Source of the DNA: Pseudomonadota bacterium
GTDB lineage: Bacteria > Cyanobacteriota > Vampirovibrionia > Obscuribacterales > Obscuribacteraceae
Assembly: GCA_021325555.1 (NCBI GenBank)
Contig: JAJPGY010000016.1
Coordinates: 186,001-250,000 of the forward strand
Direction of reading: 5' to 3'
Length of the DNA stretch: 64,000 bases
In this document: positions 38,101-53,100 of the stretch, piece by piece
How positions within the stretch are numbered: position 1 is the stretch's first letter
Layout of the letters: each line of letters opens with the position of its first letter
Made by a program: the position numbers and the translations under genes
Notes under the pieces: model-generated
What the model was told of the DNA's origin: nothing
Database searches by the model: none
The model's input: only the letters and a program-made list of their open reading frames with translations

Positions 38101-41100
38101 GCGGACGCGTTTGCTCCGAGCTGGCTGTCGGCAGTTTGCTGACCTGTTGTGGGGTTGACGTTTGTGATGGCGCCGGATGCGTCCGTGAAAACCGTAGGGG
38201 CGTTGCCGGAGGCGCTGTTGATGTCGTGCGGTGAAAAGCCGGCTGGTTGAGGCTGTCCGCTTTGTGAGCTCCATACCACCTGATTGTTTTGTGAGTTCAA
38301 CGCAATCGAGTTAGTTCCATCCGAATAAATAGACCCGGCTCCTCCGGTGCTGACCAGGCTGTAGGTTGCGCCTTGAATCGTAACAGTCTGTGGAGGGGCG
38401 ACCGGCTGGCCGTTCCCTTGGACGGGCTGAAGCTGATTGTCGGGAACCTGAGCATATGTTACGGTCTGACCATTATTAGCGACCTGGTACTGGACCACCG
38501 AGCCATCAGAAGCCAGCGTTAGAGTGGAGCCGCTACCGCTGGTGTAGGTGGTCGTTCCATTCGGGTTCTGGGCAACGGAGATGGCACTGCCGTCGCCACC
38601 GAGGGCGGCTAAACCTGTTTTGCTAATTACCTGAGTTAGCTGGCCCTGGTCACCATTGATCAGGATCTCACCATCTGCGCCGGTTGTCTGGCTCTGGACT
38701 ACGGAACCGTCAGAAGCCAGGGTAAGAGAAGAGCCACCACTTGCTATATAGGTGGTTGTTCCATTTCTATTGTTCACCACCGAAATACCATTCCCGTTGC
38801 CGCTAAGTGCCACACCTGTAGCACTGGTCACTGAAGTAAGCTGACCCTGATCGCCAACGGTAAGCGTCACACCGGCGTTTGTAGTCACCTGGTTTTGCAC
38901 GACAGTTCCATCGGAGGCCAGCGTCAGAACAGACTGAGCGGAACCGTTGGTTCCAGAATAATTGATCGTGCCGTTATGATTGACACCGCTTATTGAATAG
39001 TTGAAACCGCCGGGTCCCAAGAACGAGACAAGCTGACCACTCGCGTCACGAATCTGTGAAATTGGGTTTCCGCTTGCATCGCTGCCGGAAATGGATGTGG
39101 TTCCAAAAGCGTTTGTTTCCTCGGTGGTCTGACTGATGACATTGCCCATCGAATCGGTCTGCGTGATCGTCTGCACGCCATTGATATTTTCCGTGGTAGT
39201 TGTGATGCCGGTTTTCGGATCGTAAGCTGAATTCGTCGCCCAGCCAGGCAGATCGGTGAGAGAAGACATGTTAGGCCCACTGGCAGTTAAATCAGTGAGA
39301 GAGGCAATAGTGCTATCCCAACCCTTTGAACCACCGCTAGCATCGGCGCTGGTTCCGTTGTCCTGGCTATCAGGCTGGATGGTGCCGTCTGCGGCCATGG
39401 AGCCAGAGTACAATTTATTGATCAAGTCCTTGTTAGCGTTGATCCACGCCGTGTAGCCGCCGCTGGGCGGGTTTACGAACTGATAGTCGCCGAATGGAGT
39501 GGCGTCTGTCTGAAGAATGTTCGGTACGGGGGCACCCAGAAGTCCGAATGTGCCGGGGGCACCAATGCCGCCGGTATCGCCGAGGAGGCCGATGCCGCCG
39601 GTATCACCGGGAGCACCAATACCGCCGGTATCACCCGGGGCGCCTACGCCGCCAGTAGCGCCAGGAGCACCTATGCCACCAGTTGCGCCGGGGGCACCTA
39701 TACCACCGGTTGCGCCGGGGGCACCTATACCACCGGTTGCGCCGGGGGCACCTACTCCACCAGTTGCGCCGGGACCGCCCGTGCCACCGTTGTTGCCGTT
39801 GTTACCGTTGTTGTTGCCGCCGCCTCCACCGCTGCTCCCATTGTTGTTGGATCCCGTCGGAGTGCTGATTTGTGTGACAGGTGGACTACCGGGCTTAAGA
39901 AGCGTAATGCTGGCGGTCGGGTCAATGTTGACCCCCGCCCAAGGCCCGCCGAATCCAAAAAACTGTCCGACCGTTGAAGGTGTTCCTTTCGTTACGGAAA
40001 GCGCGGTTACGGCGATGTGTCCGTTTGCGGCGTTTGCGCTTGTAGTCGTACTCGGTCCGAAGACTCCGCCACTGCTCTTGCCCCCATCTTCTGGCGCCAG
40101 TGCCCCCATGACAAAGTTGCCGCCACCGGCCCCGCCAAACCCCTCCGATGGGTTAAGCGCCGGGAAGAAGGAGGCGGAATTCGCACAACATTCTTTTTGC
40201 CCATTAGGAAATACTACGCTTATTTGAAAGGTTGGCGACCCCAGGCCGAATAAACCGTGTGCGAGAAAATCAGGTTCAAGCGTACAGCCTCCAGTGCAGC
40301 TCAACCCGTTTCCGCCAGCGTTATTCCCTACAAGCCGGCCATTAGGCGCCAGAATTTTGTTATTTCTGTCAGTGTTGTTAAGCACAGCTAAGGCAAAATT
40401 CATGTGTTGTTGAAGGAAGGTTATACCTGCATCTTGAGCTATAGTAGCCTCGTCTGTGGTACCGACGGGGACGGGGCCGAAAGTAGGAGTAGCCCGACCG
40501 GTGACACCATCGGAACCAGCCTGCCCGCCAACAATGCCGCCGCCAGCACTACCGGCAGGAAGATTGGGATCACTTTGTCCGGTAAGGCTAAAAGACTGAT
40601 CTGCAAGTATTGTGTTGGCACCACCGCCACCACCACCACCGAACCCGCCGCCGCCGGCGCCCGGACCGCCCTGACCGCTTTGCCCCGCGCTTCCACCGGC
40701 CGCCAGAATTGGTCCCAATGATTGGAAAACCCCATTTGGAGCGGAAATTGTGACGGTTCCGCCAGCTCCACCTGCCCCGCCGTTGCCAAAAATAGGATTT
40801 TCGTTCTTGTCCAGTGATTCAGCACCGCCACCACCCCCGCCGCCGGAAGCGTTGATGTAACCAACTACGCTAATAAAACCACTAGCCGAAGTCAGCGATA
40901 CAGTTCCGCCCTTCCCGCCAGGTGCCCCGCTGCCGGCAGAGCCATCGGTCTGGCCTGGCGTCCCGCCAAAGGAGTTGCCTCCGGCGCCACCGCCACCATA
41001 TGCTTCAACCGAGCCGGTGGTTATGCTGCCGCTGGCGAAGACGGTGATTGAGCCGCCATTTTGTCCGCTAGGGTTAGGGATGTTGAAGCCCAGAGTATTG

Positions 41101-44100
41101 CCCCCGGCACCCGAAACATTCAAACTGCCTACAACAATATTGCCTTGCCGGGTGTTGCCGTTAGGTTCTAACGGGTCCGTTCCCTGGTACGCAGCCATGT
41201 AAATGGTGCCACCGGCAATATTGAAGTTGATGTTGGGCAGAACAATGTCGCCACCAGAAGGGCTCGCACCACATCCGAGTCCATCGCTGCCACAGTTGCT
41301 CCCTACAGAAGACGGAATCGCGCCGGCAATAAGAGTGATATTGCCGCCGCTAGATGAAGTAATGCCGGCGACTGGGATAGGCGCCGTCCTCATAGTTATG
41401 TCACCGCTGGTGATGATCGTGATTGACCCGCCCGCGGCATTGTTGGCAATAATAGGATCTACGTTTTGCTGGCTGCTTACGCCAAAGTTATCGGTGATAG
41501 CTCCGGCGAAAAACACTTGTCCGTTGGTGCCACCAACGCTGACGCTCACGCCGCCGGCAGCCCCTCCAATGGTGCCGCCGCCCCCGGAAGGATTAATATT
41601 GCCACCAACGAGGGTTCCATTGGCGAAATTGCCGAACTGAGCAAAATTGGCTGCCGCAACTACCGTTATGTGCCCGCCGATGCCGCCATTGCCGCCCGAT
41701 GCGCTGTTGCCCCCTTGAGTGCTAATATCACCCAGAACAAAGACACCGTCACTTTGGCCCTTCGTGCTTGTAATTCCGGTGGACGTAAGGAACACAGCAC
41801 CGCCGGCGCCACCGGTGCCGCTGGCGACACTGCCGCCATTCGCGGTTATGGAGCCCAGAATCGTGATGGACGAAGAGGTCAATGCGATGATTCCTGCCGC
41901 GCCCCCGGTTCCGGCGGTATTTCCAAACTGTCCCAGACCACCGCCCCCGGAGGTATTGATACTTCCATTCACAAAGATCGCAGCAGAGCTAGCCACTGAA
42001 GGGCTACTCGTACCTCCCTGATTTTGATTCACAGCGGCTGTGTCGTTGGCACCGGTGGTATTGATGGTAACTGTTCCACCGTTTTGCTCAAATCCACCAG
42101 ATGCGTTGATGCCGCCGACGATGCTAACAACACCGTTAGAACTGGCTGCGCTCGCCAGCCCACCGCTGGACTCAATAAGCACATTGCCGCCGGGCGTGCC
42201 AAGGTTGACGTTAGTGGTGTTCGTTGTTCCAACCGGCGTAAAGGAGTTGTTGAAGGAAGCGCCCTGGGTAGAAATGCCTTGGGTAAAGATGGCGCCGTTG
42301 GCAAATATTGTCACGTTACCTCCGGGGAAGGCTGCCGTGGCTTTTGGGCCCGTGGCGAAGGCATTACCGCCGCTTACCAGTTGACCCACCTGGATGATTC
42401 CCGGGTTCGTTCCTGATAGTGATTCCAGCAATATGGCGCTCCCGTTGGTCACCAGGTCAACGGTGGCAGAGCTGCTTGAAAGAAATATACCTCCTCCTGT
42501 AGAGCTGGCAGTGCACGGTACGCAGGCACCGCTGTTGCTGGTCGTGCCGGCAATCAGTGTAATGGCGCCGCCGATCCCCGTTGCACCGCCAAGACTGTTG
42601 TTTGAGCTGCCGAGGGCATCTATGGAAGCACTTTCGGAACCGGCATACGCAATGCTGCCGGAAGAGGTGATGGTCACATTGCCGCCCCCACCACCGCCGA
42701 TGGTGAAAATAGTGCCGTTAAATACAATCGCCGGGCTTGTGCCCTTGCTGCCGGTATTATCCAGCGTGACTCTTCCACCGGCACCGGTGCCGCTCGACGT
42801 TATGATATTGCCCGAAACTTCGATAACACCATTGTTGCTGGTGGACGGACCGCCACTCGAGGAGATCGTAACAGCGCCGCCGCTGCCGGAGTCGCTTGAG
42901 GTTGTAATGCTGCCGCCAATGCTGATCAAGCCGGCGTTGGCGTTGCTTGCCGCACCGCCCGTCGAGGTAATGCTAACCGCACCACCATTATTGTTTGTGC
43001 CTGCGCCTGTGCTTTGAATCGCTCCGGTAAAGATTCCACTGTTAGCCAATATGGTAACACGGCCGCCGGCACCACCACTGCCGGACGTATTTATGGTCCC
43101 GTTGACGGCAATCAGACTGTGATTGAAGTTCCCTGAGGAGGTTAAACTGACGCTACCACCGCTGGTGCCGGAAGTATTTATGCTGTTCGTTTCAATTAAA
43201 CCGTTAGCCTGAAACGGATCGCTTGCCAGCCCACCGGAAGACGTAATCTGGACGCTTCCGGTCGCTTGGATGTTGCCGGTGATCACTCCTCCCTGAGAAA
43301 ATACGGTCACATTGCCCAAATTGCTCGGGCCCGTAGTGGTCAAGTTGCCGACTTCGACGAGCCCGGAATGCGCAGTCGTTGGGCCACCGGCGCCGGCAAA
43401 CGATTCCAATAACAAATTGCCGCCGCTGGCCGCTAGATTCACTCCGGACAAAAATATTCCGCCGCCGGTCTGGCTGGCTGTACAGCCCGGTCCTACGCAT
43501 GGCGCATTTCCGACTACGCCCGCAATCAGTGAGATGTCGGTCGCGCTTTGAATCGTTACGTTTTTATCGTTGGGATTACCTATGAATATGTTTCCACTTG
43601 CGATGACATCAAGAGAGCCGCGGAAGTTTGTACCGTTGTTGATGCTGAAGGGCGCCAGGCTCAGGTCGATATCCCCTCCGGATAGGGCGGCGTTGGCATT
43701 TATTGCGCCAAAGACATTGATGGTGCCTCCTGGAGATATAAGTGTGACGGTGCCCAACGCCCCGCCGGAGGCAGGCGCGGTGGCGGAACCGCCTTGCACG
43801 TTTATGGGAGCATTCACGTTGATGCTCGGTGCTTTAGAGCCGGTCGAACCAGTTGTATCTATCACCACGTTGCCGCCGTCGCCGCCCGCCGTATTGCCGC
43901 TGCCGCTGCCGCCTGCGGCAATAATGCTGCTAACAAACACCTGCCCGTTCAACTTAAACGGATCGCTCGCCAAGCCGCCTGTGGATTTAAGCTGAACATT
44001 GCCGCCATTACCGCCGGCCGCGGCGCCGGATGCCTGGATATTGCCGGCTATGATCCCACCGTTTGAAAGGACGGTAATATTGCCGGCATTGGGAGAGGCA

Positions 44101-47100
44101 CTGGAGCCGGAAGCAGTCAGGTTGCCGACCTCAACCAGCCCCGAGTTTGTCCCGGACAAAGATTGAATCACGATGTTGGCGCCCGTGGTTGCCAGACTGA
44201 CCTGCGTTGGGTTGTTGTGAGCGTCGGCTCCGGTAAGAAATATGCCGCCACCTGTCGTACTGGCCGCGCACGTGGTGCAGGCGCTCGTGCTCGTCGTCCC
44301 AGCAATAAGAGTTATCGTGCCGCCTTTTCCGTTGGGGTTGCTGGCATCTATGGTGGCACTGGCCGCGCCTTGAAGAAGACCGATGCTGCCACTGGCAATC
44401 AATGTTATGCCGTTGTTGGTTGTGATTCCGCCGCCGCTGCCGGCACCAGCAGAATCATTGATGGCACCGCTCAAGGTGATGCTGCCCTGAGCGGTGCCTA
44501 TTGAGACACCGCCACCGACACCGCCGGTAGCACCACCACCGCCCGAGACATTTATGCCCCCGCCGACTATCTGATTGACGGTATTAGTACCGATCTGGTT
44601 GCCGGACGCATCGAGAATAGGGGTCTGGCTGCTGACCACCGCACCGAGCTGGACAAAAGTGCCCGAAGACTCTATCCGCAGGGCTCCGCCGGCGCCACCG
44701 GCTCCCGTAGTTCCGCCCCCTCCGGATGTGTTGATGTTGTTCTGCACAAAGATTCCGTGCGTTGCGTCAGTGGAAATCAGGGTAACCGCCCCGCCGGCAC
44801 CACCCGATGTACCCGAGCCACCGGAGGTGTTGATGTTACCCGCTACACTGACAGACGCTGCTGTCATTTGAACGGTGCCACCGGCTCCGCCGGCTGCCGC
44901 AGGATCGACCGGGCCACCGGAAGTCGTGATATCGCCCGATACCGAGACTAGCGTCGATGTAGCGTTTGATCCGGTCGTGTCGAGCGCAACAGCACCACCG
45001 TTGCCTCCCCCGGTGCTGCCGCTGCCGGCTGCGCCGGAAGTATTGATGCCGCCAGTAATACTGATTCTGCCATTGTTAGGATCTGCGGCAATTGTAAGGC
45101 CGCCCGTCGAGGTTATTGAAACAGCGCCACCACTGCCACCCAAAATTGCGCCAGATGCTTGAATCAGTCCGGTAAAGATGCCGCCATTGGCAAATACGGT
45201 TATGCTGCCGGCATTGGGAGATGAGGAATTACCCGAGCTGGACAGGCTGCCGACCGATACAAGCCCGCCTTGCGCAGTTGCTCCATTTGCTCCTGTACCC
45301 GAGTATGACCCCAAAAGAATATTGTTGCTGTTGGTTGTCAGATTGACCTGGGTGGGATTGCTGTTGGCATCTTTTCCGGTAAGAAATATCCCGCCGCCCG
45401 TTGCGCTGGCTGAGCACGGATTGCAAGCTCTGGTGTTTGTCGTGCCCGCAATTATAGTAATTGCGCCGCCGGCACCGTTGGGATTGCCGGCAGTTATGGT
45501 CACGGACGAGGTGGCGCCTTGAGGTAGAGAGATGCTACCGCCGGCAATCATTGTGATGCCATTGTTAGCTAGTAATGCGCCACCGCTGCTCGTTCCTGCG
45601 GCATCGTTAACAGCCCCTCCGATGACAATATTGCCTTGCGCAGCACTGATGCTGACGCCACCACCGGCGCCTCCACTAGCGCCATTGCCGCCGGCAACGT
45701 TGACAGCGCCTCCTATTTGAGCGACAGTTCCCGAAGACGCAACGGTCAAAGCTCCACCAGCACCACCGGCTCCACTGCTGCCCGCTCCTCCCGATGCGGT
45801 GATATTACCCTGGACGAAGACACCATGACTGGTGTCCGTAGATGCAAGCGTAACAGCGCCGCCGCTGCCACCGGCGGAGCCCGAAGCGCCCGACGTTGTG
45901 ATATTGCCGTTAACGCTGATAGAGGATGAGGTCAGTTGAACAGCACCGCCTGCTCCACCTGCCGCACTGGCAGCGGTGACAATATCTCCTGAAACGACGA
46001 TTGCCGGCGTGCCGGCTGCATTAGAGCCGGTGGTATCTATTGAAACGCTTCCACCAGACGTGGTGATGCCATTGGTGAACACTTGCCCATTGAATTTGAG
46101 AGGATCGCTTGCCAGACCACCGGCAGAAGTAATTCCGACGGATCCACCCAGGGAGGTGACCGAGCCGGCCAACACGCCGCCATTGGAAAATACCGATATA
46201 TCGCCGGCCGTATTCGAGCTGGGAGCCCCAATGACGCTGTTAAACAAGTTGCCAACCTCGACTGCGCCGGAGCCTGTGCCGGAAAGAGATTCCAACAAAA
46301 CACCGGCTCCGGTTCCGCTTGTGAGTATATTGACTTGCGTGGTTGTATTGTTCGCACCTGTCCCGGTAAGGAATATGCCCCCGCCCGTGGAGCTTCCACA
46401 TGACGATGGCGGGTTGCAGGGGGTGTTTTGATTTGTGCCGGCGATGATAGTAATCGTGCCGCCGGTGCCGGTTGTGCTTCGAGCGTCTATAGAGCCGTTC
46501 GCCGCCTGAGTGAGTGAGACGCTCCCGGGGGTCGTTACCGTAACATTCCCTCCTCCGCTGGCACCGGATGTAATGATGACCCCGCCGAACAAAATTCCCG
46601 GATTCGTGCCGGCAGTGCCGGTATCATCCAGCGTAACCGCTCCGCCGGTGCCACCGGGGGTTGATGTGGTAATGCTGCCATTAACGTTGATAACGCCATT
46701 ATTGCTATTCGTTGTCGCACCACCGGTGGAAGTGATGCTGACCGCACCACCAGCACCGCTGCCGGAACCCGAGGTTTGGATCGAGCCGGTAAAGACTCCA
46801 CTGTTGGCAACAACGGTAACAGCGCCGCCGTTAGTGACACCGCTGCCGCCGGACGTATTGATGTTGCCATCGAGAAACACGCCACTATTCTTGAAATTGC
46901 CGGTGGAAGCGATGCTGACGGCACCACCGCCAGTGCCGATGATGCCTGCCGTGTTGATGCTGCCCGTTTGAATGATGCCGTTCACGCCAGCCGGGTCACT
47001 GGCCAGCCCGCCCGTGGATGTTATATGGACAGCCCCGCCGGCTGTTTGAATTGTGCCTGTGAGTATTTCGCTGTTGGCGAAAATATTCACGCTGCCGCCC

Positions 47101-50100
47101 GTGACCGAACCAGCGCCTAGAGCGGTGTTCAAGTTCCCCACCGTAATGATCCCGCCGTTTTTGTCCAGATTGGATCCGGCGCCGGTGCCTGCATAGGCCT
47201 GCAGGTTGATTCCACCTCCCGAGGTATTCAGATTTACCCCATTGAGAAATATTCCCCCGCCGGATACGCTGGGATTGCAGCCTGCGCCTACGCACGGCGT
47301 CGCCGTGTTGGTGCTGGTTGTTCCGGCAATGAGCGAAATGTTCGAGCCAGGAGCAAGGGTAATGTTGGCGTTGGCCGGAGCTGTGTTATCAACGAATATG
47401 TCTCCGCCGGAGATGACAGTTAGACTCGAAGAGAAAGTAAAGTTAGGGTTGGTCCCGGTAATACCCAGGCCGTTGGGCGATGGCAAACTCAGGTCGATGC
47501 TGCTCCCAGCGGTAAGGGTGGTCACTCCGCCTGAGCTACCGCTCACCAGATTGATGCTGCCGACCACAATTTGTGAGCCGGCGTTTATGGTGACGTTGCC
47601 GTTCGTACCATTAGCATTCCCGGTGCCACCAACGGTATTGATATTGCCGGTCACCTCGGCAAATTTGCCTGCATTGATCGTAAGCTGACCGCCCAACCCT
47701 CCGTTGCCGCCGCCGCTCGCGGCACCGCCGGAGGTAGTTATGTCGCCGGTAACAACAATCTGTGGATTGGAGGAAGAGTTGGCGTTGGACCCTGTGGTAT
47801 CGAGCGTGACGTTGCCGCCATTGCCACCGTTGGTTCCAGTACTGTTGGCAGCGCCGGATGTAGTGATGCCGCCTGTGATGTTGATTATGCCGTTATTGGG
47901 ATCTTTGGGGACAGTAATGGTTGTCGTGGACACAGTTTGAGCCGAGCCGTTGGCATTGAGCACTTCCCCGACAGAAGGGACAGTGACAGATTGCGTGACC
48001 AGGTTAGCAAGACCGCCTGTGGAAGTTACCTGAACCGTCCCGCCGTTGCCGCCGTTACCACCGCCCGAAGCGGTAATCGCGCCGGTGAAGATGCCGCCGT
48101 TGGCGAACAATGTTATGTTGCCGGCGTTTGGTGATGCGCCGGTTCCGGAGCTGGTCAGGGTGCCGGTCCCTATCAGTCCGGGTTGTGCGGCAGCACCATT
48201 TGCTCCGGTGCCGGAATAGGATTCCAGCAATATTTGGGCCTGGTTATTATTAGCTACGCCGTTCGTTAGGAAATTTACCTGTGTTGGGTTACCGTTTGAG
48301 TCCGTTCCGGCAAGGATAATTCCCCCCCCGGTGGCGCTGGGTGTGCAGTTGGTGCAGGCGGAGTTTTGCGTCGTGCCCGCAATGAGCGCAATGGTGCCGC
48401 CGGCTCCGTTTGCGCCGGCGGCATTAATTGTGCTGTTTGCCTGCTGGTTTAGCGCGATGGCGCCGGCCGACGTAATCAAGATGTTGCCGCCGGCTTTATC
48501 GCCGGAGCTGGTAATGTTTCCGCTGATGAGCACAATTGGGCTGAGCCCCCTGGAGCCGGTGTCGTCTATCTGAACCGTTCCGCCTGCGTGGCCGGAACCA
48601 CCGGAGGCGTCAATGTCGCCAATGGAGATAACGCCGTTGCTCTTATCGCCCGGCTGACCGCCGGTGGAAGTAATGCTCACGGCGGCGCCGCTGCCGCCCG
48701 ATGCTCCTGAGGCGGAAATATTGCCGGTAAAGATACCACCGTTGGCAAGCAGCGTTACCTGTCCTGCATTGGGAGTTGCGGAATTGCTCGAGGTCGTCAA
48801 ATTACCGACTGAAATTAATCCTGGCTGTGCCGCCGCCCCATTTGCGCCTGTGCCTGAAAGCGAGATAAGCGTGATTGGGGAATTGTTCGTGGTTAGATTC
48901 ACCTGGGTTGGATTGCCGCTTGTATCCTGACCGGTTAGAAATATGCTGCCGCCAGTGGCGCTGGGCGTGCACGGATTGCATGCGCTGGTGCTTGTCGTTC
49001 CGGCAATGATATTGATTGCGCCGCCGGCGGTGTTGGGGCTGCTGGCGTCTATGGCGGCATTGCTGGTGGCGCCTTGAAGCAGAGAGATATTGCCGCCGGC
49101 AATCATTGTTATGCCGTTGTTGGACGCTGAGCCTGCCCCCGTGCTTCCGACAGCCTCGTTAACCGCACCGGCAATGATAATGTCGCCCAAAGCAGCGGTG
49201 ACCGTGACGCCTCCGCCGATACCGCTACTATTAGTACTTCCGGATGGTCCGTCGCCACCGGAAGCGTTGATATTGCCGCCGACGGACTGACCGTTAACAA
49301 CCGTACCAAGCTGGACAAAGGTACCGGAAGAAGCTATCTGCACGGCACCGCCGTTGCCGGCGCCAAAGCCGAAGGTTGAGAGTCCAGCGCCGCCTGATGT
49401 ATTGATATTGCCCTGAACAAACACACCGTGAGTCGTGTCGGTGGAGGTCAGGGTGACAGACCCGCCCTGTCCACCCTCTACGCCCGAACCGCCTGATGTG
49501 TTGATGTTGCCGCTTACGGTGACGGACGAGGAGGTGAGTTGAACATTCCCGCCAGTTCCACCAACTGTGTTTGCCGTACCCGCACCGCCCGAGGTATTGA
49601 TGTCGCCGGAGACAACAATTTGAGGGGTGTTCACCGATGTCGAGCCCGTGGTATCTATTGTGACACTGCCGCCGCTTCCTGCAAATGACGCGACTGCCCC
49701 TGCTGTTGTAATGCTGCCCAGAAATACTTGCCCGTTGAACTTAAGCGGGTCCGAGAGCATTCCCCCGGTGGAGGTAATCTGAACGGCGCCGCCGGCTGGA
49801 TTGTTGCTACCGGGCACGCCGGACGTCTGAATCGCGCCGGCTGAAATTCCTCCATTGGAGAATATCGTGACATTGCCCCCATTACTGGTCACATTTCCTA
49901 TCTGAACAACGCCGGGGTTTGTCCCGGACAATGATTGCATTGTGATATTGCTGCCGGTCGTCACGAAATTCACCTGAGCGGGATTGTTGTTTGCATCTGT
50001 CCCGGTAAGGAAAATGCCACCGCCGGAATTGGTGGGACCGCACGGTGGATTGCAGCTGGTAGCCAGCGATCCAGCGGAAATGACGATCGAGCCACCGACG

Positions 50101-53100
50101 CCGTTCACATTAGGATTGCTCGCATCTATCGTCGCACTGGCGGCTCCCTGAAGTAAGGTGATGTTTCCGGCTGCGGCTATCGCTATATCTCCGTTGTGGG
50201 GCGTGAAGCAGCAAAATCCGCTGCTGCTGCCGGTGCCGGAACTGACTCCCGCTGTGTCGTTAATTGAGCCGCCCAGAACAACGCTACCGCCCGACATAGT
50301 AACGCCTCCGCCAAAGCCGCCAGTACTGCCGCTGCCACCGGAAACATTTATGCTGCCCCCGCTGATCTGACCATTTAGGATGCCTCCGACTTGAATGACG
50401 GCCGCCGTGTCATTGGTATCCGAATGCATCGACAGATTGCCGCCATTGCCTCCGGACCCGTTTGCAGTACCGGCTCCGCCCGAGGTATTGATGTTGTTCT
50501 GGACAATAAGAGAATTGCCTGCGGATAGACTGACGTCGCCTCCTTTGCCACCACTCTGACCGGCGCCGCCAGATGTGTTGATGCTGCCGCTAACGAAAAG
50601 GCTGCCGAAGGCGCTCATGTTCAGGCGACCGCCGGCGCCGCCGGCAACAGAGCTGGTGCCGGCGCCCCCCGAGGTGCTGATGTCTCCGGAAATTGAAACT
50701 TGGCCGGGGGAGGCTATGAAGACCTGTCCACCGCTGCTGCCGGCACCGCCGGTTGCCGTGACGGCTCCAGACGAAATCGAGCCGTTGTTGTTAGCACTTA
50801 TGCCAACGGTTCCGCCTGTGCCGCCGGCCGCTGCACCAGCTGCGGTTATAGTGGCGGCGAAAAAGTTACCGCTGCTATCGAACGATCCAACGACAACGCC
50901 ACCCGCTGAACCTATTCCGATATTGCCGGCGTTGCCGGCCGCGCTGCTGCCGGAGGTGGTTAGATTTCCAACTTCAATATTTGCCGAACCAACAGTGGCT
51001 CCGTTTGCTCCCGTGCCCGGAAGAGACTGCAAATTTATGCCATGGCTATTGGTCAGTATGTTGACCTGTGTCGGGTTGCCATTGGCGTCCTGTCCGGTAA
51101 AAAAAATCCCGCCGCCCGTTGGGCTGGAGCAGTTAATGCAGCCGTTTGTCGTGCTGGGATTCGCGAGGCCGGCAACAATCTTGATGGAGCCGCCCGTTCC
51201 GCTTATGCTGCTGGCGTTTATCGTTGCGTTTGCGGATTGATTGAGCCCCACGGGGCCGCCGGAAGTAATTTGAATACCGCCACCCGCTGTGTCACCGGAG
51301 GTGTTGATGTTTCCGCTGAGTGAAACCGAGGGATTAGCCGCGTTGGAGCCAGTATTATCTATCTGAACGCCGCCGCCTGCGCTGCCAACCCCGCCGGAGG
51401 CGTTGATATCGCCTACCGAAATGACGCCATTGTTCGGATCCGAGGACAGACCGGCCGCCGATGTAATAGTTACAGTTCCGCCCGTACCGCCGGCTGCTGC
51501 ACCAGACGCTTGAATTGTGCCGGGGACAAAGCCGCTGTTGGCTCCCGTGGATGAGCCGACGAAAATTCCACCCTGCGAAGTTATGGTCACGCTACCCGCG
51601 CTGCCAGACCCTGTGGTGCTCAAGTTGCCGATCTGTACAAGCCCGGCTTGCTTGGCTGCACCGCCAGCTCCTGTTCCAGCGAACGATTCCAGCAGGATTG
51701 GAGCGCCGGCGGTAGACAGATTGATTCCACTCAGTTGTATCTGCCCGCCGGTGGCGCTGGCGGTGCACGACGTGCACTCACTGGTATTAGTTACCCCGGC
51801 AATGAGGGTAATTTTGCTGCCGGGAGCGCCAGTGAGGTCGATGGTGGCGTTGGCGGGCGCCGAGCTGGCGACTATGTTCCCGCTGGCAATCGCCACGAAG
51901 TCGTCGTTGAACCGGAAATCCGTGCTGCTGCCCGTAATGTTGCCGGCACCGGTATTGCCGCTCACGGTTACGTTGGAGTCAGTCATGAAACTGCTCAGGT
52001 CGATCGACCCGCCGGCATTCACGAGCGTCGGATCCCCGGTCAAATTTAAGCTCCCAACGTTAAGCGTGCCGCCGCTCACGGCGGTGACGAGCGAGCCGCC
52101 GGTAAAGCTCGCGACGCCGTTTATAGCGTCGGCGCGCACGGTAATCTGCCCACCGGGGCTGATGAAGTCAATCGATTCCGCGTTTAATGTTCCACCCGAT
52201 ACGCTCAGGCTTGCCTGCGATGCAACGGTATTTGGCTCATCGTTGACTGACCCAAGCGTTGAGAGCAGGATGCTCCGGGCGGCAGTTATGGAGCCACCGG
52301 CGTTGAGGATGTTGAGGGTATTGCTCATCACGTTTTGAATCTGCACGCTGCCCGTGTAGGCCTGGATGTTGCCCGAGTTGACCAGCGACGCCAGCGAGGC
52401 GTTTATGGTTCCCAGTTGAGAGGCGATCATGCCCTGGTTGATAACGCTGGGCGCCTGCAGATTGAGGTTGTTGACGGCCTGTATTGCGGGGGGCGCACCC
52501 GTGCTCCCCGCCGGGAGGGCATTCACGATCGACCCAGCGGCGTGCAGGGTCAGGTTGCCGGCACTTGATATAGTCCCGGAATTGACTATGTCTTGAGAGG
52601 CGCTTACGGTCAGGCTGAGATTGGCGATCGCAGCAGTGATGCCTGGCAGCCCCCCGACCGGCAAAGCGGTGGAGATTAACCCTCCCTGCTGATTGAAAAT
52701 ATTGTTCGCACTCAGGCTGAAGCTGCTTATTTGGGGATTGACAGAGACGGCAAAAAATCGGCCGGCGTTGGTCAGGTTGCCTGTCAGACTGAGCGAAGAG
52801 GTGGAGGACAGCTTGTCTATCGCCGTTACACCCCGCGGTATCACAAGGCTGGAGACTATCTGGCTAAAATGGGGGCCGATATTAAACATACCGCCGATCG
52901 CGTTGCCTTGCTGCCCGAGCTGGATGCTCTGGTGCCCGGTGGAGATGACCTGATAGACGGCCAGCCGTTCGGCCGGCGTTAGCTGTGTGGTGGGAGTGAT
53001 CTGGACGTTGTTTCCACCAACAGTAATCGAGACAGGGAGGCTGTTAATAAGGTGTCCGGCGGTGAGCGAGTGCAGCGTTGAAGAAAGGTCGAGATTGATA

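Noticed and set aside
39525..39790. Tandem 27-base units as a CRISPR array
   Set aside because: The units are directly adjacent without spacers and encode in-frame collagen-like triplets.
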